DNA of 64,000 bases from Ktedonobacter sp. SOSP1-85 (GCF_016587415.1 NZ_BNJI01000001.1:1093501-1157500); one strand, 5' to 3'. Numbered from the stretch's first letter, positions 53,028 through 62,256 are shown. Numbers and translations: made by a program. Notes: generated by a model from the letters alone, not told the origin.

Positions 53028-54301
53028 ATGAGTATGAAAGCATTTAAATACCGTCTTTATGCTAACAAAGCCACGACAGCTAAGCTGGACGAGGTGCTTC
53101 ATCGTTGCCGAGAACTCTACAATGCTGGCCTCCAAGAGCGCCGCGACGCCTACGAGATGATGGTGAAGCGCCATCCCAACTACTACGATGAGGAGTCTCG
53201 CAAGCATCTTACCCGTACACATGCGATTGGCTACTACGAGCAAAAACGCGAACTGGTTGACATCAAAGAGCTCCGGCCAGATTACCAGGAGATTGCTTCT
53301 CATGTGCTCCAAGATGTGATTTTGCGCCTCAAGCGGGCCTTTGACCGCTTCTTTGAACGAGTCAAAAACGGCCAAAAGCCGGGCTACCCCCGCTTCCAGG
53401 GACACAACCGGTACACGTCCTTTACCTATCCCGATAGAGCTGGCTGGAAACTCGACGAACGGCAACATCCACCCAACAAAAAAGAGATGGTCAAGGTCAA
53501 TCTGCATCTCTCGAAGATCGGCACAGTCAAGCTGCACTTGCATCGAAATATCGAAGGCTGCATCAAAACCTTGACCATCAAGCGCGAGGGAGAGGACTTC
53601 TATGCCGTGTTCACCTGCGAGATTGGCAAGCCTGAGCCTTTGCCGACGAGCTATGAAGACGTTGGCATTGACCTGGGCGTGACTCACTTTGCCTCTCTCT
53701 CCACTGGCGAGTTCATTGACCACCCCCGCTATTTTCGCAAGGCAGAGAAAAAGCTGGCAAAGGCACAACAAGCTCTTGCAAGGAAGAAAAGGGGAGTCAT
53801 CGACGTAAGAAAGCAGTGCAACGAGTCGCCAAGTGTCACCGTAAGGTGCGCAACCAGCGCCGAGACTTCCAGCATAAAACATCATGCAAGCTGGTCAATC
53901 AGTATCAAGTCATCGTGTTTGAAGATTTGCAAACTAAGAGCCTCACAAAAAGGCCAAAGCCCAAAAAAGATGAGGAAACGGGCCAATATCTTCCCAATGG
54001 GGCAAGCGCAAAGGCAGGATTAAACAAATCGATTCTTGATGCAGGATGGGCAACCTTCACAGAGATGGTGAGCACCAAGGCAGCGTGGGCCGGGCGCCGC
54101 GTCCTCTTTGTGAATCTCTACATGACATCACAACTTTGCTCAGGATGTGGTGCGGTCGTCAAAAAAGACTTGTCGGAGCGGTGGCATTCCTGCGAATGTG
54201 GTACCGAACTGGATAGGGACACGAACTCAGCCAAGCTCATCCTGAACTTAGGATACAAGCAACTCTCGGTCGGGACGCGGCCAACGTCAGCAACGGCGTA
54301 G
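53028..54301 (+). pseudogene. tnpB: TnpB RNA-guided nuclease, frameshifted
   Basis: It starts at the ATG at 53028 (GAAGGGAGA upstream). The first frame covers the N-terminal domain and RuvC-I (VGIDLGVTHFASL) and fails after LARKKRG at about 53,790. The rest, RRKKAVQRVAKCHRKVRNQR, RuvC-II (VIVFEDLQTKSL), zinc ribbon (LCSGCG ... CECG) and RuvC-III (LDRDTNSAKLIL), is in another frame. One extra G in the G4 run at 53,791-53,794 restores about 424 residues, a normal TnpB. This is a standard zinc-ribbon type, distinct from the copy at 20.6 kb. Confidence 0.85.
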
Positions 54302-54335
54302 AAGCTCCCGGTTAGAAACCGGGAGTACGTTCACA
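54302..54335 (+). ncRNA. 3' end of TnpB element 2 / omega RNA end hairpin
   Basis: GAAGCTCCCGGTTAGAAACC continues to GGGAG, forming a CTCCCGGTT/AACCGGGAG stem just after the tnpB stop. In TnpB systems the omega RNA covers the 3' end of the gene and the guide follows such a terminal hairpin; here the guide would begin after about 54,327. Confidence 0.6.
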
Positions 54336-54633
54336 GATTATAGCATGTTCTGACTCTGGCTGAACAGAAGCAAGTATCCCTTTCTCAGAAGACTCTGCTC
54401 CACCCATATGAAGTCTTGAGAAGCCGGGAAGCATAGGGCTACGATAAAGCAAACTGAAAGCTCAACTAAGAATGAATAAGCGGTAAAAGAGTAGCCAAAA
54501 TAGGATGGCATGCATTGACAAAGCTAGAAAAGATGTCTATGATAGAGACTGCAACGAGGCATACTGCCCTATTTAGAGGCGGGGAACGAAATACGCTCAA
54601 TATACTTCATTGCGTATGGTGGGAGGGCATTTG
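54336..54633 (+). other. intergenic region before purU
   Basis: No gene or strong repeat is seen. It ends with the GGGAGGG ribosome site of purU. A purU promoter is expected here but not located. Confidence 0.35.
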
Positions 54634-55497
54634 ATGTCTATCGCGAAGCCAACGATTACTCTGTTGATCTCATGTCCAGATCGTCCTGGCATCGTTGCCA
54701 CAGTCTCAAACTTCATCTTTGAGCACCAGGGAAATATCGTCGAGTCGGCACAGCATTCAAGCAACCAGCAGGAATGCCGCTTTTTTATGCGTGTGAGCTT
54801 TGCCGCGGAGGGCTTCAAGCTCTCGCCCACAGAACTACGGGAGGCCTTCGCGCCACTGGCGGAAAAATTCCAGATGCAGTGGAGCGTCGCCTATTCGGAG
54901 CAGCGCAAACGCGTGGGCATTTTCGTCAGCAAGCTAGATCACTGCCTGATAGACCTGCTCTGGCGCTGGAAGCACGGCGAGTTGCAGATGGATATCCCCT
55001 TTATTATCAGCAACCATCATGTGCTAGAGCCACTGGCAAAGATGTATGCTATTCCCTTCTACCATTTTCCCGTCGCCAAAGAGACACGTACCGTCGACGA
55101 AAAGCGCATCCTGGAGTTCCTTGATGGCAAGGTAGACTTTTTGATTCTAGCCCGCTATATGCAGATCCTCGAACCCTTTTTCGTTGCCGCCTATCCCCAC
55201 CGGATTATTAACATCCACCATAGCTTCCTCCCGGCTTTCGTAGGGGCCAATCCCTATCAGCGAGCATTTGAGCGTGGCGTCAAGCTCATCGGGGCCACCG
55301 CCCATTATGTGACTGACAATCTCGACGAAGGACCCATTATCGCCCAGGATGTCATCCACTGTGATCACCGTGATAATACCGAAGACCTCGTCCGCAAGGG
55401 AAGCGATGTGGAGCGCAGGGTTTTAGCGGAGGCGGTGAGATTACATACCGAGAACCGCGTACTCATTTACGAGAACAAGACATTGACCTTTGACTAG
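54634..55497 (+). CDS. purU: formyltetrahydrofolate deformylase
   Basis: 287 residues from the ATG at 54634, GGAGGG 7-8 bases upstream. An N-terminal ACT domain (LLISCPDRPGIVATVSNFIF) precedes a formyltransferase-fold hydrolase with FLILARYMQILEP, the HHSFLPAF catalytic His region and GATAHYVTDNLDEGPIIAQD with the catalytic Asp. It releases formate from 10-formyl-THF to balance one-carbon pools. The next gene follows 78 bases later. Confidence 0.9.
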   Translation: MSIAKPTITLLISCPDRPGIVATVSNFIFEHQGNIVESAQHSSNQQECRFFMRVSFAAEGFKLSPTELREAFAPLAEKFQMQWSVAYSEQRKRVGIFVSKLDHCLIDLLWRWKHGELQMDIPFIISNHHVLEPLAKMYAIPFYHFPVAKETRTVDEKRILEFLDGKVDFLILARYMQILEPFFVAAYPHRIINIHHSFLPAFVGANPYQRAFERGVKLIGATAHYVTDNLDEGPIIAQDVIHCDHRDNTEDLVRKGSDVERRVLAEAVRLHTENRVLIYENKTLTFD

Positions 55498-55575
55498 ACA
55501 ATCATATATAGTAGCCACGATCCACTGACAGACATCCATCATCCGCTTAGCCAGGACAGTAAAGAAAAGAAATAC

Positions 55576-57051
55576 ATGGCTCAATTCGGTAAGAGAGAGA
55601 CTCTGAACGCGCTCGAAAACTTTATCACAGCACATATGGAGCGCTGGCACACGCCAGGGCTGGCAATCGCCATCATAAAAGAGGGCGAGGTGCTCTATAC
55701 GCAGGGCTTCGGCAAACGAAACCTGGAACACAACCTTGATGTGACGCCTGAAACGCGCTTTGCAATTGGGTCCTGCACCAAGGCCTTTACCACCGGCGCG
55801 ATGGCGCTCCTCGTGGATGAAGGGAAACTGGACTGGGATCGGCCAGTAAAGGAGTACCTGCCCTATTTCAAGCTCCATGATTCCTATGCCAGCGAACACG
55901 TCACGCCCCGCGACCTGGTCACGCATCGTACCGGCTTACCACGTCACGAACTGCTCTGGTATACCTCGGCGCTCTCACGAGAAGAGCTCGTCAAGCGTCT
56001 GCAATACCTGCCGCCCAATAAAAGTTTTCGCCAGGGATGGCAATACCAGAACCTGATGTATGTCGCGGCGGGGCACCTGGTAGAGGTAGTAGCGGGCCAG
56101 AGCTGGGAGAGCTTTGTACAACAACGCCTCTTCGCCCCACTGGGAATGACGGATAGCGTTTTTGATGCCGAATCGGCGCGCGCAACAGGGAACTACGCGT
56201 CTCCCTATCGCCAGATAGGTGAAGGTCTGGAGGAGATGCAATGGTATAGCAACTGGCAGACACTTGGGCCAGCCGGCAGTATCCATACCAACATCATCGA
56301 TATGAGCAAATGGGTTCTTTTTCACCTGCAGCAAGGAGTCTATGATGGACAGCGCTTGATCTCACAGAAACAAATGCAGGAGATACACAGCCCACAGGTT
56401 TTCAAACCCGAAGAGCGCAAATACAAAGAGCTTTTTTATGATAGCTACGCCCTTGGCTGGTCGGTAAATACATACCGGGGAGAGACCCTGGTGCGGCATG
56501 GAGGCAATATCGATGGCTTCAGCTCGCTGAGCGCGTTCATGCCAGAGAAACAGCTTGGCCTCGTAGTTCTGACCAACCATAATAGCGGGCCCGTCCAGAG
56601 TCTCGTCGCCTATTATGTTCTGGATTGCCTGCTAGAACTGGAAACAGTAGACTGGCACACACGTTTTGAGCAAGAATATCGCCTGAGCGCGACCGAGAAA
56701 GAGCAGCGTCGCACAGCGCACAAAGCGGCACATATTGCAGAGACCCACCCCTCTCATGAGTTAGAGGCATACACCGGGGTATTTGAGCATCCAGGATATG
56801 GATGCATCTCCATCACGCAGGAAGACGCGAGGTTGCGCCTGCGCTACAACGAACTGGACTTTGAGCTCCAGCACTATCACTACGATAGCTTCGAGCTACG
56901 TAGCGCCAACTACGATCCAAATGTAGATCTCATCTGCTCCTTTGTCACCGATGCACGGGGAGAGATCTCAAGCTGCCTCCTACCACTTGAAGAAAGTCTA
57001 CCGGCTTTTTCGTTTGTGCGGAGACAGGCGGAGCAAGCTCCTACCCGGTAA
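55576..57051 (+). CDS. class C beta-lactamase-like serine hydrolase
   Basis: 491 residues. SCTK (FAIGSCTKAFTTGAM) is the catalytic Ser-x-x-Lys, the Tyr of QYQNLMYVAAG is the second motif, and HGGNIDGF replaces KTG, as in many esterase or peptidase members. The C-terminal 120 residues resemble a DUF3471-type beta domain (YTGVFEHPGYGCISI). No signal peptide is seen, so a cytoplasmic peptidase or esterase role is more likely than antibiotic resistance. Confidence 0.85.
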   Translation: MAQFGKRETLNALENFITAHMERWHTPGLAIAIIKEGEVLYTQGFGKRNLEHNLDVTPETRFAIGSCTKAFTTGAMALLVDEGKLDWDRPVKEYLPYFKLHDSYASEHVTPRDLVTHRTGLPRHELLWYTSALSREELVKRLQYLPPNKSFRQGWQYQNLMYVAAGHLVEVVAGQSWESFVQQRLFAPLGMTDSVFDAESARATGNYASPYRQIGEGLEEMQWYSNWQTLGPAGSIHTNIIDMSKWVLFHLQQGVYDGQRLISQKQMQEIHSPQVFKPEERKYKELFYDSYALGWSVNTYRGETLVRHGGNIDGFSSLSAFMPEKQLGLVVLTNHNSGPVQSLVAYYVLDCLLELETVDWHTRFEQEYRLSATEKEQRRTAHKAAHIAETHPSHELEAYTGVFEHPGYGCISITQEDARLRLRYNELDFELQHYHYDSFELRSANYDPNVDLICSFVTDARGEISSCLLPLEESLPAFSFVRRQAEQAPTR

Positions 57052-57180
57052 AAAAGGAGCAGCGTCACTACTTTGTATCAGCAATTCGATATGCGTTATA
57101 CGTAGAGCAGTAAGATAGTGTGTCTTTGACTATTATTCAACTACAACAGCCACAACAGCGCGAAACATACAAGCTGAACT

Positions 57181-57678
57181 TTGGTTGATAAAAACCTCAT
57201 GGATATGATACTATTAGGTAAGGTAGTAACGGTTGATAAGCTCAACTATAAAAGGACTCCCCCAATGAGAGAGATGCTCAGGCAGACGCCGACCTCGCAG
57301 ATGTGTGCGCTAGCCCTCACCTACGAGGAACGGACACAGTTAAATTCGATCATAGATTTACTTATTCCATCAGATGACGATTTTCCCTCGCCATCGAGCC
57401 TTCAACTTATTGATGAGTTCCTCTTTTATGTCCTCCCCAGCTCCAGCAACAAAGTTCCACGTATGGTCAACATTAAACGCCTACGCGTGGTACTGCAGGA
57501 CCTCAACCAGGCCGCGGGAGGAAATTTTTGTAGTGTGAGTCTTGAGCAACAAAATTATTTGCTTCAGCAGCTTGAGAGACGCGATCCAGCCTTTTTCCAG
57601 GAACTCTGGACGCTGGCAACGCATAGTTATTACACGCGCCTGGCCAGGTCAGACAAACGCGAAACTATTTTGACCTAA
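57181..57678 (+). CDS. gluconate 2-dehydrogenase subunit 3-like protein
   Basis: Up to 165 residues; the first 28 may be untranslated, with ATG 57265 as an alternative start. The pattern LTYEERTQLNSIIDLLIPSD ... NFCSVSLEQQNYLLQQLERR ... FFQELWTLATHSYYT matches the gluconate 2-dehydrogenase subunit 3 family. These usually accompany a GMC-type flavin dehydrogenase, but none is adjacent. No Tat signal is visible. Confidence 0.55.
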   Translation: MVDKNLMDMILLGKVVTVDKLNYKRTPPMREMLRQTPTSQMCALALTYEERTQLNSIIDLLIPSDDDFPSPSSLQLIDEFLFYVLPSSSNKVPRMVNIKRLRVVLQDLNQAAGGNFCSVSLEQQNYLLQQLERRDPAFFQELWTLATHSYYTRLARSDKRETILT

Positions 57679-58037
57679 AACTATTTTGGACCTAGAGGCT
57701 GTGGCCGCATGGACCAATATGCATCAAGTTAAGGAATGACTGCTCGATCTCCACGCCCAGCCGGAAGAAAAAAGTAGTGCTTCTAAAGGGCGCACCTACT
57801 TTTTCTTCCGGCTGGGCGTGGGGCGCACGAGGCAAGTGCAGCCGCCCAGCAGGAGGGGCCTGGTGGTTGGCCCCTGTGCCCCCGAATGGGGGGTTAGAAG
57901 CACTCCCAGGCCCCTCCTGCATGGGTAGCGGGCCTGCTGGACGACGCAGCAGGGTCTCTTCGCATGAGCGGGAACCCTTAAGTTGATGCGTATTAGGCCA
58001 TGCAAGCATGGACCCTATAATTTGGCGACTGCTCTCA
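57679..58037 (+). repeat. region with hairpin core copy 2 and palindromic repeat
   Basis: Arms from 57,752 and to 57,820 form a stem of about 26 bp with one bulge. Its apical part (57,775-57,800) is identical over 26 nt to the hairpin at 2,701-2,726. CCATGCAAGCATGG plus ACCCTAT at 57,998-58,018 is the fourth copy of the TCCAwGC family. No gene is supported. Confidence 0.7.
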
Positions 58038-59309
58038 TTAGCCATTCGGAAAATAGAAAGATGAGAGCAGGGCGCCTACCAGGCCGAGTAAAAGCAGGAC
58101 GACGACCAGCAACGCCAGCCACTGGCTCCAGAGGAGGCCCAGGAAGCAAGCCTGCATGTCTTCGGCAGGGTCTGGAGGCTGCGGCTCTGGCAAGGCCTGG
58201 GCGCTGGCGAGAACCTGGTTTTCCGTAGGGGCCGCTGTCAGAATGCCTAGAGGGGATGCGACAGGGGAAGTAGATTCCTGTACAGGTTTAGCCATGGTCA
58301 ACAGGCCAATTACCTCGTGCTTACGTAATATGGGGGCAGGTTCGACTGACTGCTCTTCGCACTGGAAGCCGGTCACAGGCTGCGAAAGCGTAGCGGGTGC
58401 CATGAATGGCCTATGCCCGCAATGCTCCTGCGGCTGGGACGGCGCAGGCTCCAGAAGCGGAGAAAGCGGCAGGACAATACGTTCAGACATCACGGCCTGC
58501 TGAAAAGCCTGGCTGAGTTCATGTGCCGAGGCGAAACGCTCCTCCGCTCGCTTCCGTAACGCGCGCAAAACCACCTGCTCTACCGATGAAGAGAGCGTGA
58601 GATCGAAACTGCGCAGGGCAGGTGGCGCCTCCCGTACATGTTTGAGTAATACGTCGGATGGGGTCTCGCCCACAAACGGCAGGTGGCCCGTCAACAGGCG
58701 AAAAAGCAAGACGCCAAGCGCATAGATATCGCTTGAGCGGCGCAAAACGCCGAGCGATTGTTCAGGGGCGGCATAGGCAGCCGATCCCCAGCCTACACAT
58801 GTCAGCGACTGCTGGCGCTCATCATAGCCACAGGCAATGCCAAAATCTGCTAGCAGCATCCGCCCATCCGCAGAAACAAAGATATTCGAAGGCTTCAAAT
58901 TTCCATGAAGCACCTCATGCTCATGCGCGTACTGCACGGCGCAACATACTTGCTGTATGATAGATAGAGCCTGGATCGTTGAAAAGCGCCCCCCAACCTT
59001 ACCTAGCAAATCGTCTAATGTCCCCGTCACAATAAAAGGGGTCACCATATAGAGCAAGCCATGCTCCTCGCCATACGCCAGCAACGGTAGGATATACTCC
59101 TGCTGAAAACGCATGATCTTGCGCGACTCAGAGAGAAAATAGCGGCGTGCAAGCGAGTGCAAGGCGTATCCAGGCCGAAAGACCTTTACCGCGACCTCTC
59201 CCTCCTCCAGGTGGGCCGACCGCGCACAGTAGACATCGGCCACCTGCCCCACAGCCAGCCGCCTGAAGAGGTAATAACCATTGAGCGTCGTTCCTGTCAC
59301 ATTCTTCAT
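58038..59309 (-). CDS. membrane-anchored Ser/Thr kinase-like protein, probable pseudokinase
   Basis: 423 residues. A PknB-type kinase domain covers residues 10-275: glycine loop LAVGQVADVY, Lys in EVAVKVF, LADFGIACG (DFG) and AYAAPEQSLG. The catalytic loop reads LHGNLKPSN where HRDLKPSN is expected, so both the Arg and the catalytic Asp are replaced. A Pro/Gln/Glu-rich linker and one C-terminal membrane helix (WLALLVVVLLLLGLVGALLS) follow, leaving almost nothing outside. It may signal without phosphotransfer, or have weak activity. Confidence 0.85.
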   Translation of the reverse strand: MKNVTGTTLNGYYLFRRLAVGQVADVYCARSAHLEEGEVAVKVFRPGYALHSLARRYFLSESRKIMRFQQEYILPLLAYGEEHGLLYMVTPFIVTGTLDDLLGKVGGRFSTIQALSIIQQVCCAVQYAHEHEVLHGNLKPSNIFVSADGRMLLADFGIACGYDERQQSLTCVGWGSAAYAAPEQSLGVLRRSSDIYALGVLLFRLLTGHLPFVGETPSDVLLKHVREAPPALRSFDLTLSSSVEQVVLRALRKRAEERFASAHELSQAFQQAVMSERIVLPLSPLLEPAPSQPQEHCGHRPFMAPATLSQPVTGFQCEEQSVEPAPILRKHEVIGLLTMAKPVQESTSPVASPLGILTAAPTENQVLASAQALPEPQPPDPAEDMQACFLGLLWSQWLALLVVVLLLLGLVGALLSSFYFPNG

Positions 59310-59541
59310 TACCTCTTCCTTTCCGCGCCCTCTTACAGCAAACCTTCGAGCCGTTTGGCACGTATCTTTGCATAGAGGATATTGCTAAGAACTGACTTTA
59401 CCGAACTAAACGCGAATTGGAGCGCTTTTCGAAGATATTTTAGGTGGACGCAAATAATTCGTGAGGAGACGCCCTGGCTTTCCATGAGATTGTTTGCCCC
59501 AAGGGAAGGAGGCTTTCGAGAAATGTCCCCCTCTCTCGATT

Positions 59542-60531
59542 TCAGGAGTGGTAGGCCGGGAGGTGCTTGTCTGAGCGGCGAGATAGATCAAACGCGCGTT
59601 TTAAGGCAGCTAACAGATCTCGCGCGGCAGCCTGTGTCACCTGGGCGTCGGCGACCATACGGAAGCCGTGGTAGGCGCCAGGATAGACGTGCAACTCCGT
59701 TGGCACGCCTGCTCGCATCAGGCGGCGAGCATACTCCAGATCTTCCTCCAGAAACAGATCGAGAGCACCCACGTAGAGAAAGGTGGCGGGTAAGCCCTCC
59801 AGATGCTCAGCACGTGCCGCCGCAGCATAGGGCGAAACATCGGGCCCCCCAGGTTCCTGGCCCAACAAAGAACTCCAGCCAAAGCGGTTGGCCTCCGGCG
59901 TCCAGATGAATTCCCCCGTGTACGGATGCGGGTTTGCTAGTGTACACGTGCGATCATCGAGCATCGGAGCGAGCAGAAATTGGAACGCCAGGGGGACTTC
60001 CCCACGGTCACGTGCCAAGAGCGCTAATGCAGCGGCCAGCCCTCCTCCTGCGCTGCTGCCGCCAACCGCGATCCGATTCGAATCGATACCCAACTCGCCG
60101 GCATGAGTAGAGAGCCATTTCAAGGCCGCGTAACAATCCTCGACCGAACCAGGATGGGGCGTCTCAGGGGCCAGACGGTAGTCCACCGAAATGGCAGCAC
60201 ACCCGAGAGCTGACACGATGCTTTTGACCGTGAGATCTTCCGCGTCAGCCGAACCCATAATATACCCGCCCCCGTGAAGCCAGAGCAGGGCTGGGACCAC
60301 TCCCTGTACTGAGGTTGGCAGGTAAACCAGCACTCGTACATCGGGCGCCCCTTCTAGGCCAGGGATGAAGCGCTCGCTCACGGAAAGAGCAGAAAACTGG
60401 GGCAAGTCCGCAGATGCCTGGGAACTCATGGCGCGTATCTGCCTCAGGGTTTCATCAGTTAATACGGTGGCAGGAATCTGGTCAAGGAGAGCAACAAGCT
60501 CAGGATCAACAAGGTGCCTGGTCGTCATCAT
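59542..60531 (-). CDS. alpha/beta-hydrolase of the HSL esterase family
   Basis: 329 residues from ATG 60531, or 60528, both near GGAAGG. It has the oxyanion motif LHGGGYIMGS, nucleophile GGSSAGGG, an acid in VGALDLFLEE and the catalytic His in PGAYHGFRM. These are typical of hormone-sensitive-lipase-type carboxylesterases acting on short-chain esters. It diverges from a TetR regulator whose probable operators lie in the shared intergenic region. Confidence 0.85.
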   Translation of the reverse strand: MMTTRHLVDPELVALLDQIPATVLTDETLRQIRAMSSQASADLPQFSALSVSERFIPGLEGAPDVRVLVYLPTSVQGVVPALLWLHGGGYIMGSADAEDLTVKSIVSALGCAAISVDYRLAPETPHPGSVEDCYAALKWLSTHAGELGIDSNRIAVGGSSAGGGLAAALALLARDRGEVPLAFQFLLAPMLDDRTCTLANPHPYTGEFIWTPEANRFGWSSLLGQEPGGPDVSPYAAAARAEHLEGLPATFLYVGALDLFLEEDLEYARRLMRAGVPTELHVYPGAYHGFRMVADAQVTQAAARDLLAALKRAFDLSRRSDKHLPAYHS

Positions 60532-60720
60532 ACCTTCCTTCATTCGTATTCCTCTTGCTCAATGACGGAAAACAGGTCATGTGGCAGCCGTCTGCGGCAT
60601 GAGCACGAGCTAGCTATGCCATCCCGGACCTTCAAGACAAACACGTGCTCTGTTTTGCATCGTGCTTCAAGCTTCATCTGTGCTTGACGAGGGTTACGGG
60701 AGGCCTTATACTCCATATAA

Positions 60721-60763
60721 GGACAACTGTCCTCAATAGGGAGATTGTAAAGGACAACTGTCC
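60721..60763 (+). promoter_or_regulatory. twin palindromic operators for the TetR regulator
   Basis: Two identical perfect palindromes GGACAACTGTCC lie at 60,721-60,732 and 60,752-60,763, 31 bp apart (about three helical turns), just before the tetR start. They probably control both divergent genes. Confidence 0.7.
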
Positions 60764-60798
60764 CCCTGTCAAGAGGAGATCACACAAAGAGAGGTGCT

Positions 60799-61512
60799 AT
60801 GGAAGCAGGGAAACAGCAGGAACGGGGTGTTATAGCAAAGCGCAGTGGAAGGGAAGCGGGGATGCGCAGGAGGCCAGAACGGCGTCAGGCAGCCGATTTT
60901 GACCAGCGAATCTTGCGGGTGGCTCGGCAGTTGTTTGCCGAGCGAGGCGTTGAGGATGTCAGTATGCACCAGATTGCCCAGGAAGCAGGCGTTGGTCAGG
61001 GGACGCTCTATCGCCGCTACGCCCACAAGGGCGAATTGATCCTGGATCTGCTTAATGAGAGCGCCCAGCGATTCTTAGAGGAGATCCAGGCCTATGCCCA
61101 GGATGGGGAAATATGGTCAGCATTACAGCGATTAGACAGCGTCCTCCAGAGATGTATCACCTTCATCGAGGAGGAAGGACCATTCCTGGTGGCCATCATG
61201 GATACGTCGTCTGCTGAGAGACGAGAGATGAAGTTTGGCACGCAGTACTATCGGGCCTCCCATAGCCTCATTGTGCATTTGCTTGAGGAAGCCATTACCC
61301 AGGAGGAACTTGCGCCGCTGGACACCATCTACACCGCCGATGCGCTCATCGCAACCTCCGATCCTGCCCTCTATCTCTTTCAACGGCAGAGGCGAGGATA
61401 CACGCCAGAACAGATCTTAGAAGGGATACGACGTATCTATATCAAGGGCGTGTCTGTTCGCTCTCTCGGCAACCAGGCTCGCGACGATCAGCCTGAGCCT
61501 CCTCCGGCTTGA
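60799..61512 (+). CDS. TetR-family transcriptional regulator
   Basis: Up to 237 residues from the ATG at 60799 (GAGGTGCT upstream). The N-terminal HTH is standard: ILRVARQLFAERGVEDVSMH ... GVGQGTLYRRYAHKGELI. The C-terminal ligand domain is variable. It is divergent from the esterase gene, which is the likely repressed target; the ligand may be the esterase substrate. A terminator follows at 61,526. Confidence 0.85.
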   Translation: MEAGKQQERGVIAKRSGREAGMRRRPERRQAADFDQRILRVARQLFAERGVEDVSMHQIAQEAGVGQGTLYRRYAHKGELILDLLNESAQRFLEEIQAYAQDGEIWSALQRLDSVLQRCITFIEEEGPFLVAIMDTSSAERREMKFGTQYYRASHSLIVHLLEEAITQEELAPLDTIYTADALIATSDPALYLFQRQRRGYTPEQILEGIRRIYIKGVSVRSLGNQARDDQPEPPPA

Positions 61513-61525
61513 AGGTGGTAATTGT

Positions 61526-61589
61526 GCTGAATGTTCGAGCGAAAATACTGGGCTGAGGACCATCGCATCGAACATTCAGCGCTTTTTTT
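61526..61589 (+). terminator. terminator after tetR
   Basis: GCTGAATGTTCGA (61,526-61,538) pairs with TCGAACATTCAGC (61,568-61,580) around a 29-nt loop, followed by GCTTTTTTT. Confidence 0.75.
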
Positions 61590-61695
61590 ACGCGAACCTT
61601 TGCACAAATTTCACCAAGATCTGCCTAGCATGTTCGGTGGCCACATAAATGGAGAACCGCCATCGAGACGGAAGGCAAGAACGTTGCCAAGAATG

Positions 61696-62112
61696 TCAGT
61701 GAGCAGCCTTGTCTTGAAATGCGTTGATCACAATCGCATGGAGTTCCTCGTCCCCTGTCCAGACGGTGTGGTCGGCATGAGCAGGCCAAAGAACGGCGTC
61801 ACCAGCCTGGATCTCACGCGTTTCCCCCGTGGAGCCACCGATACGCACTGTTCCCTGACCGTGAATGACCAGGAAGAGGATCGGATGATCTGCTGAGTGT
61901 TCTTCTATGTGGGCATGCGGATCAAAGTACATCGCCTCCACCTGCAGTTCAGCATCCAGCAGCAGAGGCATGCCATTGACACGCCTGGCAAGCGCTTCCA
62001 GTTTTTCAGGAGGGACCTGTCCACGTTGGAGCTGGATAGGTACACCGTACAGACCAGGATGATTGCCAGGGATTTTGATTTTGAGCTCAGAGCTGAAACG
62101 TCGAATCTGCAT
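61696..62112 (-). CDS. cupin-domain protein
   Basis: 138 residues from the ATG at 62112 with AAGGAG upstream; the longer frame to 62,205 lacks a ribosome site. The cupin core reads HIEEHSADHPILFLVIHGQG ... GDAVLWPAHADHTVWT, with the metal-binding His residues in place. It could be a small-molecule sensor or isomerase-type enzyme; the sequence does not say which. It ends 107 bases from the terminator of tetR, on the opposite strand. Confidence 0.75.
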   Translation of the reverse strand: MQIRRFSSELKIKIPGNHPGLYGVPIQLQRGQVPPEKLEALARRVNGMPLLLDAELQVEAMYFDPHAHIEEHSADHPILFLVIHGQGTVRIGGSTGETREIQAGDAVLWPAHADHTVWTGDEELHAIVINAFQDKAAH

Positions 62113-62256
62113 GAGTTTGTCTCCTTGAAGCAACAGAGCATAGAGCCCTGCTGATGATTTGAGCGTACGACGACCCATATCATACAGGAGAGAACGAAAA
62201 CACACACCAGCCCTTTGGACGATGTTTTTTAGGCATTATTCCAGTATACTAGAAAG

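Noticed and set aside
52959..53885. 308-codon open frame on the minus strand
   Set aside because: Antisense to tnpB and the repeat cluster; the tnpB frames carry recognised motifs.
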